From NCBI RefSeq assembly GCF_026625565.1, contig NZ_CP112998.1, positions 312,501 through 376,500 on the forward strand: a DNA stretch of 64,000 nt, given 5' to 3'. Shown in pieces: positions 31,603 through 40,421 of the stretch (the first letter of the stretch is position 1; the number at the start of each line of letters is the position of its first letter). The notes beneath the pieces are model-generated. The model had not been told where the DNA came from and did no database searches. It saw only the letters and a list, made by a program, of their open reading frames with translations. Source of the stretch: Dyadobacter pollutisoli (lineage in GTDB: Bacteria; Bacteroidota; Bacteroidia; Cytophagales; Spirosomataceae). The position numbers and the translations under genes are program-made.

Positions 31603-33381
31603 ATGAAACAACTCAGCTTTTGGCTTTCCTTCTTTTTGACATTCATTATTTTTTCAAATCACACCAGGGCTAATATCATCATTCACGTCAATCAGGTCGG
31701 ATTTGATAGTCGGGGTGCAAAAACGGCGGTCATTTCGGCTGATCCGGGTGAGCTGGAAGGTGTGAAAGCATTTGAACTGATTGCTCCGGGCACTACTAAA
31801 AAAGAATTTTCAGGCGCGGTTTCGGCAGCAATGAAAATTGAGGAATGGTTTCCCGGTAAGGTATACTACCGCATTGATTTTTCGTCTTTCAAAAAGCCGG
31901 GCAGATATAAGGTTCAAATCACTGCAAAAGGCATTACTTATGTTTCTGACGAATTTCAGATCGGGGATAAGGCATTGGCCAAGCTTCTGATCCCGTCGAT
32001 TATTCATTACTACAATAAGCAAAGGGCGGATAAGCCAGAGGAATTGATCGCCGATAAAGCGATCACGCTGTTTGGAAGTGATAAAACGGTTGATTTACGT
32101 GGTGGCTGGGACGATGCTTCGGGCGATATCAGCAAGTATTTTTCACATTTGGCCTATGCCAATTTTATGTCCCAGCAGCAGATCCCGCTCTGTACCTGGT
32201 CGATGGAAAATGCGGCTGAAAGTATCCCAAAACTGCTTACAGAGCTCAATGTGCTGGATTCGATGAAGCGCGAGGCATTGTATGGAGCGGATTACATTGT
32301 GCGGTCGCTTTCTGAGGAAGGCTATTTTTACATGACCATTTTTAGTTATTTCAATCCCGATCCGAAAGCACGGCGGGTGGTAGGTTTAAATGCTAACAGC
32401 GTCACGACTGACAAATATCAATGTGCGTATCGCGAGGGCGGAGGCATGGGTATCGCGGCACTTGCACGGATTTCGCGCTGGAAAATGAATGGTGATTTTA
32501 CATCGGAACAATATCTGGCGGCGGCAAAAAAGGCATTTGCGCATTTGCAGGTTAATAATCTCAAATATTGCGATGATGGTAAGGAGAATGTCCTAGACGA
32601 TTATTGTGCATTAATGGGCGCTACCGAGCTTTGGATGGCGACGGGCGAAAATGAATACCGGGACGAAGCGAGGAAACGTGCCAAAAATCTCGGAAAACGC
32701 TTATCACCGGCAGGTTATTTCATCGCAAATGATGCCAACAGACCATTCTGGCACGCATCGGATGCTGGCTTACCCATTGTGGCTTTGTGTAGATATCTGA
32801 AAATCGAAAACGATCCTGCATTGATAACCGCCTCTTTGAATACAGTGAAAAAAGCATTGGACTACAACCTGAAAGTGACGGGCGAAGTGAGCAATCCTTT
32901 TGGTTATGCGCGCCAGTCTTTTTTGTTTAAAGGAAATGTAAAAAGCGGCTTTTTTATCCCGCATGAAAACGAAAGCGGCTGGTGGTGGCAGGGTGAAAAT
33001 GCGAGACTTGGATCGCTGGCTACGGCAGCATTGGTCGGCGGGAAGCTGGTATATCCTGCCAAAGGAGGTCTGGGTACTACCGATTCGCTCGCTGCCTTTG
33101 CAGCACGGCAAGTGTCCTGGATATTGGGTGGTAACCCTTATGAGGCGTGTTTTATGTACAAATTTGGCCGGAACAACATGCCTTATATGAAGTCCATGTA
33201 CGGGCATGGATCCGAGCGTGGCGGGATTTCCAATGGGGTTACCGGTAAAGACGACAATGCCGACGGAAGCGGAATTGATTACAAACCGCGCGACAACGGC
33301 AACGAATGGCGTTGGACAGAACAATGGATCCCGCATGCAGCATGGTTTTTACAGGCTATCACCGCGATGGCGGAAGAGTGA
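31603..33381 (+). CDS. Glycoside hydrolase family 9 enzyme with N-terminal Ig-like (CelD_N) domain
   Basis: 592 residues with a signal peptide (cleavage after HTRA). Residues 25-120 form the CelD_N Ig-like domain (IIHVNQVGFDSRGAKTAVIS, YYRIDFSSFKKPGRYKVQI). The (alpha/alpha)6 GH9 domain follows. The catalytic-base region is GGWDDASGD near 167-175 and the acid is in EWRWTEQWIPHAAW near 569; ILGGNPYEACFMYKFG is also diagnostic. GH9 covers endoglucanases and also exo-beta-glucosaminidases. It lies divergent from an amino-sugar-type PTS operon, so glucosaminidase activity is plausible but not proven. The stop is 1 bp before the next ATG. Confidence 0.92.
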   Translation: MKQLSFWLSFFLTFIIFSNHTRANIIIHVNQVGFDSRGAKTAVISADPGELEGVKAFELIAPGTTKKEFSGAVSAAMKIEEWFPGKVYYRIDFSSFKKPGRYKVQITAKGITYVSDEFQIGDKALAKLLIPSIIHYYNKQRADKPEELIADKAITLFGSDKTVDLRGGWDDASGDISKYFSHLAYANFMSQQQIPLCTWSMENAAESIPKLLTELNVLDSMKREALYGADYIVRSLSEEGYFYMTIFSYFNPDPKARRVVGLNANSVTTDKYQCAYREGGGMGIAALARISRWKMNGDFTSEQYLAAAKKAFAHLQVNNLKYCDDGKENVLDDYCALMGATELWMATGENEYRDEARKRAKNLGKRLSPAGYFIANDANRPFWHASDAGLPIVALCRYLKIENDPALITASLNTVKKALDYNLKVTGEVSNPFGYARQSFLFKGNVKSGFFIPHENESGWWWQGENARLGSLATAALVGGKLVYPAKGGLGTTDSLAAFAARQVSWILGGNPYEACFMYKFGRNNMPYMKSMYGHGSERGGISNGVTGKDDNADGSGIDYKPRDNGNEWRWTEQWIPHAAWFLQAITAMAEE

Positions 33382-33382
33382 A

Positions 33383-34156
33383 ATGAAAAAGAACTTAGTC
33401 ATATCTAAACTGCTTCCTCAGCTACTGTTTGCTGTCCTTTTTACGACTGCCTCCTACGCCCAGAAACCCAACTTCAAGGTCGTCGCGTTCTACAACACGA
33501 CCGTGGAAATGGACCATGTTTTGTTTGCGAATGATGCATTGTATTTCCTGCGGCTGATGGCTCAGCAAAACAACTTTTCTTTCGACGCGACCACAGATTG
33601 GACGAATTTGAATGATACTTATCTCAGTAATTATCAGGTAATAGTGTGGCTCAATGATTCACCGCATACGGCCGAACAGAAAGCTGCTTTTGAAAAATAC
33701 ATTCAAAAAGGTGGTGCGTGGCTCGGATTTCATGTGGCGGGGTATAATGATAAGAGTTCAAACTGGCCGTGGTTTTTGGATTTCCTGGGCGGCCCGGTTT
33801 TTCATAGCAACAACTGGCCACCCATGGCTGCAAAGGTGAATGTGGAGAATCAGGAACATCCAGTGACGAAGCGAATGCCTAAAACCTACGATTCGCCGGT
33901 GACGGAATGGTACCAATGGAAACCAAGTCCGCGGTTGGATAAAGACGTAAAAGTGCTGGTTTCGCTTGCGCCCGAAGTATATCCGCTGGGTGTGAAGACT
34001 TACCTTTCGGCTGGTGACACGCCGGTGGTATGGACCAACACGCGGTACAAAATGCTGTACATGAATTTTGGCCACGGCAATAAAGTACTCTCTAATTCAG
34101 ACCAGAACAGGATGATCACGGATGGTATGCTGTGGCTGGGCGGACAATTGCATTAG
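33383..34156 (+). CDS. Secreted ThuA-like protein
   Basis: 257 residues from the ATG at 33383 (MKKNLVISKLLPQLLFAVLF, signal peptide, cleavage after YAQ). A start 177 nt upstream inside GH9 is implausible. It is a ThuA/class I glutamine-amidotransferase-like fold: FKVVAFYNTTVEMDHVLFAN, VIVWLNDSPHTAEQKAAFEK, GGAWLGFHVAGYND and the late TPVVWTNTRYKMLYMNFGHG. ThuA proteins are linked to sugar (trehalose or related) utilisation, biochemical role unsettled. It begins 1 bp after the GH9 stop, so it is co-translated. It is strongly similar to the N-terminal half of 36799. Confidence 0.9.
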   Translation: MKKNLVISKLLPQLLFAVLFTTASYAQKPNFKVVAFYNTTVEMDHVLFANDALYFLRLMAQQNNFSFDATTDWTNLNDTYLSNYQVIVWLNDSPHTAEQKAAFEKYIQKGGAWLGFHVAGYNDKSSNWPWFLDFLGGPVFHSNNWPPMAAKVNVENQEHPVTKRMPKTYDSPVTEWYQWKPSPRLDKDVKVLVSLAPEVYPLGVKTYLSAGDTPVVWTNTRYKMLYMNFGHGNKVLSNSDQNRMITDGMLWLGGQLH

Positions 34157-34168
34157 GTACCTGCAATT

Positions 34169-36553
34169 TTATTCCGATCTCAGGGACTCCACCGGATTTA
34201 CATAGCTGGCGCGGTAAGTCTGGGACAAAATAGTTGCCAAACCGATCAGAAACATGCTCAAAAAGCTGGTCAGGAATAATCCGGCGGACAGATCTATCCG
34301 GTAAGCATAGCTTTTCAGCATGGAATGTCCGATATAGTAACCCACCGGCAAGCCCAAAATACCTGCCCACAAAAGCACTTTGATAAAGCCATGAGATATC
34401 AGCCAGATCAATTGCACCCCGGCGGCACCCAATGTTCTCCGGATGCCAATTTCTTTGATCCTTACTTCTACTGAATAGGAAACCATGCCAACTAAACCCA
34501 GGCAGGCAATCGATAAAACCAGGCCTGTCAGGAAATCAATAAGGACAAAATCCTTTTCATGATTCGCGATTCTGGACTCCATAAATGAATCATAGAATTC
34601 GTAGTGGAATGCATTTTTGGGATACAATTTCTTCCAAACTGATTCCAGTGCCGCGGTAGTTTTCGCGGGGTTTCCGGGATCAATTTTTATAAGGACCTGA
34701 TTAAATTCGGATGGTTTGTAACGCAATGCAAATGGCATTGATCCGAATCTCAAATTCCAGTTTATGAAGTCCTTATACACGCCAATTATCTGCACATGGG
34801 CGCTGTCCAATTGAACAAACCGGCCAATTGCTTCCCCCGGGTTTTTGAAATTCAGTTGTTTAATCGCTTTCTCATTCAGGATCACGGAAGACTCGTCAGT
34901 ACCACTCAGGTTTGCGGGAAAATTGGTCCCGGCGACAAGTTTAATGTTCAAATTAGTAAGGAAGTTTTCGTCAACCGAGTAATAGTCAACTTTCAGGGAG
35001 TCTGCATTTTTTGGGTTTGATACAAAACAGGAACCAGTTGCCAGTTCGCGCAATGGGAGCCCGGATGTGGCTGACACACTTTTGACGGAGGCGATTTGAG
35101 AAAAGCCGTTTATCAACGTAGGAATGTCTTCGCCTTTTGTGGTGACGTAAACCAAATTTTCGGGTGAAAAACCATAGTCAAAGTGTCTTTCGAAATCCGT
35201 TTGCTCTTTTGAAATAACCAGAAACGTAATGAAAATGGTAGTAACAGTAAATTGAACAACAATCAATGCCTTTCTAAAACCGATCCCGCCTAAAATACTG
35301 TGATTCGTTAGTTTTTTCAATACAACCATCGGATCAAAGGCTGACAGGAGCCACGCCGGCAATCCTCCGGCTATCAGGCTGACCAGTAATGCAAAACCGA
35401 TGACCCAGAGCGTACTTTTACCATCGATCTGAATGGTGGCCAGGATTTCTCCAAACAATGGGATGTTGCCCAAAGGAGGAATTAAAAGCAATGCAAGTCC
35501 GGCGGAGAGAAAGGTCAGAAAAACAGTTTCAGTCAGGAACTGCGCAAAAATCTGATGCCTTTTGGCACCATTGATCTTCCGCACTCCGACTTCCCGGGCG
35601 CGATTAATGGATTTGGCAAGCGACAAACTGGTGTAATTAAAGCCCGCCATGAGCAAAAGCAGCAGTACCAGACCGGAGATGATCAGGATCGCCGACCAGT
35701 CCAGACCACGGTTCATTTCGCCGATGATCATGGAATGAGATGCCGGATTGATTTCTAAAATATTTTGAGCAATAAATTGATATCCAGTGGATTTGTTTCC
35801 CGGAATGGTTTTCAAAAATGATCCTGTCTGGCCGGAAATCTGCGCGAGTGCTTTTTGCAGATCAGCATTACCAGCGCCTTTTTTCAATAGAACATAGGTA
35901 TATCCCGATTCAGTATTGGCCCAGTTCTCCGAATCAGTGAGCTGGCGGGTATTTGCAGAAGAACCGGCGGAAACCAGCGCGTCGAAATTGAAATGAGTAG
36001 GCTGTTTATTGGTCTTAATAACCCCTGTTATTTTAAAATTTCCCTTACCGGGCAGGTTCAATACCTTTCCTACCGGATTGGCCTTTCCCCAGAAATCTTC
36101 TGCCTTTTGTTCACTGATAATGATCGAATTGGGTTCGTCAAGCGCATTATTGTTATGCTCGGTTAATTCGAAATTAAACAATGTCAGGAAAGTAGGAGTA
36201 GTATATTTTATGTTCAGTGCAAGTTCTTTGTTCCCGTCGGAAGCCGCTACGGTTTCGCCGCTGGAAAGCTGGACTGACTTTTCTACGAACGAATAGGATT
36301 CCAGTTTCCGGGCCAAAATCGCAGGACTTGTTGCATAAATGTCCGTTCCATTTTCAAAAAGTTTACTCGTTATAATCCGGTAGGTACGGTCGGGGTAAGG
36401 CTGAAAATGGTCGAATTCGAACTGGCTTTTTATCGTGAGAACGAATATCAGTCCCACGGCCATACTGAACGTCAGGCCGGTGATGTTGATGGCGGAGAAC
36501 AACTTGTTCTTCCACAAGTTGCGAAAGGCTATTTTGATGTAAATTGTAAGCAT
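34169..36553 (-). CDS. FtsX/MacB-type ABC transporter permease
   Basis: About 794 residues from the ATG at 36551-36553 (MLTIYIKIAFRNLWKNKLFS); an ATG at 36610 would add 19 residues. The start is the standard AFRNLWKNKLFSAINI motif of Bacteroidota FtsX-like permeases. It is followed by a MacB-type periplasmic domain, three helices, a second periplasmic domain and a second FtsX core (IKEIGIRRTLGAAGVQLIWL). The length (about 800) fits the duplicated-core group. The ATPase partner is not adjacent, which is usual for this family. The substrate is unknown. It is flanked by two genes with ThuA domains on the opposite strand. Confidence 0.9.
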   Translation of the reverse strand: MLTIYIKIAFRNLWKNKLFSAINITGLTFSMAVGLIFVLTIKSQFEFDHFQPYPDRTYRIITSKLFENGTDIYATSPAILARKLESYSFVEKSVQLSSGETVAASDGNKELALNIKYTTPTFLTLFNFELTEHNNNALDEPNSIIISEQKAEDFWGKANPVGKVLNLPGKGNFKITGVIKTNKQPTHFNFDALVSAGSSANTRQLTDSENWANTESGYTYVLLKKGAGNADLQKALAQISGQTGSFLKTIPGNKSTGYQFIAQNILEINPASHSMIIGEMNRGLDWSAILIISGLVLLLLLMAGFNYTSLSLAKSINRAREVGVRKINGAKRHQIFAQFLTETVFLTFLSAGLALLLIPPLGNIPLFGEILATIQIDGKSTLWVIGFALLVSLIAGGLPAWLLSAFDPMVVLKKLTNHSILGGIGFRKALIVVQFTVTTIFITFLVISKEQTDFERHFDYGFSPENLVYVTTKGEDIPTLINGFSQIASVKSVSATSGLPLRELATGSCFVSNPKNADSLKVDYYSVDENFLTNLNIKLVAGTNFPANLSGTDESSVILNEKAIKQLNFKNPGEAIGRFVQLDSAHVQIIGVYKDFINWNLRFGSMPFALRYKPSEFNQVLIKIDPGNPAKTTAALESVWKKLYPKNAFHYEFYDSFMESRIANHEKDFVLIDFLTGLVLSIACLGLVGMVSYSVEVRIKEIGIRRTLGAAGVQLIWLISHGFIKVLLWAGILGLPVGYYIGHSMLKSYAYRIDLSAGLFLTSFLSMFLIGLATILSQTYRASYVNPVESLRSE

Positions 36554-36798
36554 TGGCTTTCTGGCTTCTGGATTTCCCTGTTTTTCAAAATATTTATGCC
36601 AGTAATGCAAGGTATTTATAATGAGTAACTTGATAAATTACTTCGTTGCGATAATGAACAATGCACCTTATAATCGTACAGTCTCGTTGTCATGAGCAAA
36701 GGCCTGCAATGGATGTAATCAAGAAGATAGTAGCCGATTTGGTTTACTGCCTTTTGTAAAGAACCCTTTCCAATTTTTCCGTGAACCTGAGGCTATAT

Positions 36799-38295
36799 AT
36801 GAAGACATTCCGGCGTTTTTTATTTTTGGTAAAAATCATTTTGCTGCTATCCGCTTTCGTCGGAAGTAATGTATTTGCTCAGAAACCCGATTTTAAGGTC
36901 ATCGCTTTTTATTCCAATAAAGTCGAATCTGATCACGTTGATTTTTCGAATGATGCGCGGGCATTTTTCAAAAATCTGGCTGCCGAAAACAATTTCACCT
37001 TCGACGTAACCTCCGACTGGACCAACTGCAACGATGCGTACCTGAGCAATTATAATGTAATAATATGGCTCAATGACTTCCCGCACGAACAATCGCAGCG
37101 AGAAGCATTTCGAAAATACATGGAGAAGGGTGGGGGATGGTTCGGCTTTCATGTGGCTGGATATAATGACAAGGATACCAAATGGCCCTGGTTTGTGGAT
37201 TTTCTGGGTGGTGGCGTGTTTTACAGCAACAGCTGGCCGCCCGTTCAGGCCAGACTCATTGTGGATGATAACAAGCATGCCGTCACTCAAAGCCTGCCCG
37301 ATGCCTATGCGTCGCCTGTAAATGAATGGTACCATTGGCGACCGAGCCCTCGGGAGAATAAGGATGTAAAAGTGCTGGTAACCCTCGATCCCTCCAATTA
37401 TCCACTGGGAATCAAAGACATACTTACTGGTGGCGACACGCCGGTGGTATGGACCAACACAAAATACAACATGATCTACATGAACATGGGGCATGGCGAT
37501 AAGGTAATGTCGGATTATATGCAGAATAATATGATCGCCGATGCATTGTTCTGGCTGGGCAAGACGAAGCGAAAGCCGTCTGCGAAAACATTGCCCGAAA
37601 TGTCTGCCAGATATTATCCCAAGCTGGTCAATGTAAAAGGCGGGGCATTCATGATGGGAGACGAAACAGGTAAAGGTGGTAAAGATGAACTGCCTGCACA
37701 CCAGTCGATTGTGAAGGATTTTAAAATCGCGGCGACGGAAACTACCGTGGCGCAATGGCGGGTTTTCTGCAATGCTACCAAGCGTGCGATGCCCGATTTA
37801 CCGGGCTGGGGATGGCACGAAGACCATCCTGTCATCAATGTAAGTTGGGACGATGCGGTTGCTTATTGTTACTGGCTCAGCGAGCAACAGGGCATACATT
37901 ACCGGTTACCAACCGAGGCGGAATGGGAGTTTGCGGCAAAAGGAGGCATTCATGGTAAAAGCATCAGTTTCAGCGGCGGTACCAGCATTGATTCCGTCGG
38001 CTGGTATGTGGCAACAGGCTACGGAACAAAGCCGGTCGCGACCAAAAAGCCGAATGAACTGGGCTTGTTTGACATGACGGGCAATGTATGGGAATGGGTT
38101 AGCGACTGGTATGATGCGGATTACTACGCTGCGAGTCCGAAAGAAAACCCAGCAGGGCCAAAAACCGGAACTTACAAAATCTACCGCGGCGGCGCATGGT
38201 CGGTACCTGCGGGGAATTGTCGCGTCAGCTACCGAAATGTAGTCCCGCCATCGAGCAGCAACTTCAACCGCGGATTCCGGGTGGCAGCGGATTGA
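36799..38295 (+). CDS. ThuA-like / formylglycine-generating-enzyme-like (FGE-sulfatase) fusion protein
   Basis: 498 residues from the ATG at 36799; a GTG 18 nt upstream is the alternative. Signal peptide to about VFAQ. Residues 25-260 are a ThuA-like domain closely matching gene 33383 (FKVIAFYSNKVESDHVDFSN, GGGWFGFHVAGYND, TPVVWTNTKYNMIYMNMGHG). Residues 280-498 are an FGE-sulfatase module (LVNVKGGAFMMGDE, ETTVAQWRVFCNA, HPVINVSWDDAVAYCYWLSE, RLPTEAEWEFAAKGG, ELGLFDMTGNVWEWVSDWYD, YRGGAWSV, NRGFRVA). True FGE enzymes use a Cys pair in the C-terminal part. The visible Cys here is at GNCRVSYRN, so catalysis is uncertain; many secreted members only bind ligands. Confidence 0.9.
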   Translation: MKTFRRFLFLVKIILLLSAFVGSNVFAQKPDFKVIAFYSNKVESDHVDFSNDARAFFKNLAAENNFTFDVTSDWTNCNDAYLSNYNVIIWLNDFPHEQSQREAFRKYMEKGGGWFGFHVAGYNDKDTKWPWFVDFLGGGVFYSNSWPPVQARLIVDDNKHAVTQSLPDAYASPVNEWYHWRPSPRENKDVKVLVTLDPSNYPLGIKDILTGGDTPVVWTNTKYNMIYMNMGHGDKVMSDYMQNNMIADALFWLGKTKRKPSAKTLPEMSARYYPKLVNVKGGAFMMGDETGKGGKDELPAHQSIVKDFKIAATETTVAQWRVFCNATKRAMPDLPGWGWHEDHPVINVSWDDAVAYCYWLSEQQGIHYRLPTEAEWEFAAKGGIHGKSISFSGGTSIDSVGWYVATGYGTKPVATKKPNELGLFDMTGNVWEWVSDWYDADYYAASPKENPAGPKTGTYKIYRGGAWSVPAGNCRVSYRNVVPPSSSNFNRGFRVAAD

Positions 38296-38301
38296 GAGGT
38301 T

Positions 38302-38954
38302 TTAGGTTTTTGTGCTTAGGATGTCTTTGATGGCGTGTTCTAATTTTGGGAAAATAAATTTGTATTGATTTTCCAAAAGGCGTGTTGGCATTACCCAGCG
38401 ACTTTTTAGAATTAATTCTGTCTCAGTACCGATGAGCATGGCTCCAACTTCCAGAAGCCAGGCTGGTGACGGAAGTCCGAAAGGCACTCCGTAAAATTCT
38501 CTTAGTAATGACATCAGGACAGTATTTTTTACGGGCTCAGGCGCGGTACAGTTTATGACCCCGTTCATATCCTGATTCAGCATCAACCATTCCGTGCATT
38601 TTGCAGCGTCCTGCTCATGAACCCAGGAAACGTATTGCTGGCCATCGCCCTGTTTTCCGCCCAGGCCAAACTTTACAAGATTCAACAGGCGGGAAAGGCG
38701 CCATCTTTACTTCCAAAAACAATTCCCATACGCAGAGCGATTTTTCGCGTCAAGGGAGTATTGTGTTGAAAGAATGAGTCTTCCCATTTGCCAGATGTTT
38801 TTGCATCCCAATGTACCGTTTTGATATTTCCTTTGGCAGAAGCAGTACCTCGACTCAAAATGATTATTTCCTCAGTAAATGGTCTGTAATAGTCGGCTAA
38901 AACTCCGCCAAGATATCCATTGCCGCCGGCGAGAACTATTTTTTTGTATTTCAT
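38302..38954 (-). pseudogene. NAD-dependent epimerase (TIGR01777/SulA-like), disrupted
   Basis: The first part starts at the ATG at 38952-38954 and has the Rossmann loop KIVLAGGNGYLGG, then IKTVHWDAKTSGKWEDSFFQ. Next comes HNTPLTRKIALRMGIVFGSK, which in intact relatives lies about 80-90 residues later, so the middle (including the active-site region) is missing. After DGAF the frame is lost by one base: TTTCC-CGCCTGTTGAAT restored by one base would read F-P-R-L-L-N-L-V-K-F-G, continuous with GLGGKQGDGQQYVSWVHE. The second part (38302-38685) is the C-terminal domain. Two lesions make a functional epimerase impossible. It follows the DCC gene by 2 bp. Confidence 0.78.
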
Positions 38955-38956
38955 AA

Positions 38957-39778
38957 TCAAACATTCAAGATCACGACAAGAACAATCATGCGATACAGAA
39001 CCCAGGTTAATGTCATTAAATAACCGAGTTGTAAAATTTTGGATCTGCGGAGGTGTTCGAGGAACATCAGGCTTACGACCATTGAAAACCAGATGAAATA
39101 GACGTCACTGCTGAAATGGAACCAGTTTCCTGAGATCAAAACGGGTAATAAAAGCAAGGCCCCGGCGAGCGAAATGGTCATTAGATTTCCAAGATAATCC
39201 CAGACCTTTTCCTTTTTGTATAGTAGTATCACGAAGCCTTGAAATGCGATCTGGCCTCCGCAGACGAGAAATTCCCGCGACATACTGGCCTGCGGCAAAA
39301 ATCCGGTCATTAGTTTTCCGTAAGTAGCAAGTATATAAGCTGTTACCAGCCAGCTGAAAATAAGATAGGCAATGCGGTAATGCTTTTTGAAACTTGGCTG
39401 AAACTGAAAACTTTGTTCCGTCACCGGCGCTGGAATAATGACCCGCCGGTTGTAGGAAACGAATGCATAAAGCTTTCTCATTAACCAGACAAACGGCTTG
39501 AAAAGGAAAAGCGGACGCAGCACAGGCATCGCGGCCGCGCAGATTTTGAGAAGGCTTTCGATTCCATAAGTTACTTCACCCGTAGCCTGATTCACCAATG
39601 CAATTTCATTCACCGCCCGCTGCCAGTTAATGGTTGGGCAGGCCTGAACCGGGTATTCCTGGTAAGCGATTCTGCCATTTTCTCCCAGCAAACCGGTGCT
39701 TACAAAGGCTTTGGTATACAGCTGACACATAGGGCATTCTGCGTCGAAAAGGATGAGGTGGTCTTTCAAAGTGTTCAT
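38957..39778 (-). CDS. DCC1-like thiol-disulfide oxidoreductase domain fused to membrane domain
   Basis: 273 residues. The N-terminal DUF393/DCC-like domain has LILFDAECPMCQLYTKAF (DxxCxxC, Cys near 15 and 18), thioredoxin-like. After about residue 135 five or so hydrophobic segments follow (IAYLIFSWLVTAYILATYG, FQGFVILLYKK, LAGALLLLPVLIS). DCC proteins are predicted redox proteins with few characterised members. It shares an operon with the broken epimerase (2-bp gap) and is preceded by a half-site of the GbsR palindrome (39805), so it is probably under that regulator. Confidence 0.8.
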   Translation of the reverse strand: MNTLKDHLILFDAECPMCQLYTKAFVSTGLLGENGRIAYQEYPVQACPTINWQRAVNEIALVNQATGEVTYGIESLLKICAAAMPVLRPLFLFKPFVWLMRKLYAFVSYNRRVIIPAPVTEQSFQFQPSFKKHYRIAYLIFSWLVTAYILATYGKLMTGFLPQASMSREFLVCGGQIAFQGFVILLYKKEKVWDYLGNLMTISLAGALLLLPVLISGNWFHFSSDVYFIWFSMVVSLMFLEHLRRSKILQLGYLMTLTWVLYRMIVLVVILNV

Positions 39779-39804
39779 ATTAAAAATATTGAATTTTCAG
39801 TAAT

Positions 39805-39816
39805 TTTTGAAAGTTT
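39805..39816 (-). promoter_or_regulatory. Half-site of the GbsR-type palindrome before the DCC operon
   Basis: TTTTGAAAGTTT is identical to the central part of the right arm of the 40350-40397 palindrome. It lies in the 53-bp gap between the GbsR gene end (39832) and the DCC gene start (39778). This suggests the regulator also acts here. Confidence 0.5.
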
Positions 39817-39831
39817 GAACTAAAAAAATGC

Positions 39832-40338
39832 TCATTTGAACATTTTCATAATAGAACCCCAAAACCAGCTTTCATCTGCATTGAGCATGGTTTCAATGGT
39901 TTTGTCGACATTCTTTGTGAGCTTGTTGATATCGCTGACCGACTTATGAAAAGTTGCGAATTCAGGATCGTTTGAGTCACCATTTACTTTCGATAATTCG
40001 TCCAGGATCTTAATGACCGGGTCAATTTCCCTTTTTCGCCGCTCTTTGGCTACTTGTTTTGCAATGTTCCAGGCATCTTTGTCAGCGTAGAAATACTCTT
40101 TCCTTTCTCCCGCTTTGTGTTGTTTTTCAATTAATCCCCAGCCGATCAGATCCCTGAGCGTCATATTGGCATTGCCTCTTGAAATACTGAGCGTTTCCAT
40201 AATATCTTCGGTGGTAAGCGGTTCGGGAGAGATCAGGAGTAGGGCGTGTACCTGGGCCATCGTGCGGTTGATGCCCCATTCGGAGCCCAATTTGCCCCAT
40301 GATTCAATAAACTTCTGTTTTGCTTCTGCCAGTTCCAT
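39832..40338 (-). CDS. GbsR/MarR-family transcriptional regulator
   Basis: 168 residues from the ATG at 40336-40338. Winged-helix features: INRTMAQVHALLLISPEPL (GbsR-type opening), TTEDIMETLSISRGNANMTL (recognition helix) and the wing AGERKEYFYADKDAW. A C-terminal helical dimerisation region follows. GbsR proteins repress osmolyte or lipid-related genes in other bacteria; the ligand here is unknown. The gene starts 12 bp from a perfect 48-bp palindrome, strongly suggesting autoregulation, and a half-site precedes the downstream DCC operon. Confidence 0.9.
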   Translation of the reverse strand: MELAEAKQKFIESWGKLGSEWGINRTMAQVHALLLISPEPLTTEDIMETLSISRGNANMTLRDLIGWGLIEKQHKAGERKEYFYADKDAWNIAKQVAKERRKREIDPVIKILDELSKVNGDSNDPEFATFHKSVSDINKLTKNVDKTIETMLNADESWFWGSIMKMFK

Positions 40339-40349
40339 ACACAAATATA

Positions 40350-40397
40350 GCCACGAAATTAAACTTTCAAAAAGTTTTGAAAGTTTAATTTCGTGGC
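40350..40397. promoter_or_regulatory. Perfect 48-bp palindrome (23-bp arms, 2-bp centre) upstream of the GbsR gene
   Basis: The left arm 40350-40372 (GCCACGAAATTAAACTTTCA plus AAA) and right arm 40375-40397 are exact complements around AG at 40373-40374. It begins 12 bp upstream of the regulator ATG and 25 bp after the AhpD-like stop. It is a good candidate for the autoregulatory operator, and transcribed from the upstream gene it would form a long hairpin that could end that transcript. Confidence 0.8.
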
Positions 40398-40421
40398 TTG
40401 CCTATTGATGAGTGAAAGTTA

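Noticed and set aside
32770..33336. 188-residue minus-strand open frame within GH9
   Set aside because: Antisense to the catalytic GH9 domain; no recognisable motif.
33206..33383. Upstream extension of the ThuA gene into GH9
   Set aside because: The signal peptide begins exactly at the ATG at 33383; the extension overlaps the GH9 catalytic region.
36847..37755. 302-residue minus-strand open frame opposite the ThuA-FGE gene
   Set aside because: It mirrors the well-supported plus-strand gene, has no domain features and an improbable composition rich in His, Ile and Arg.
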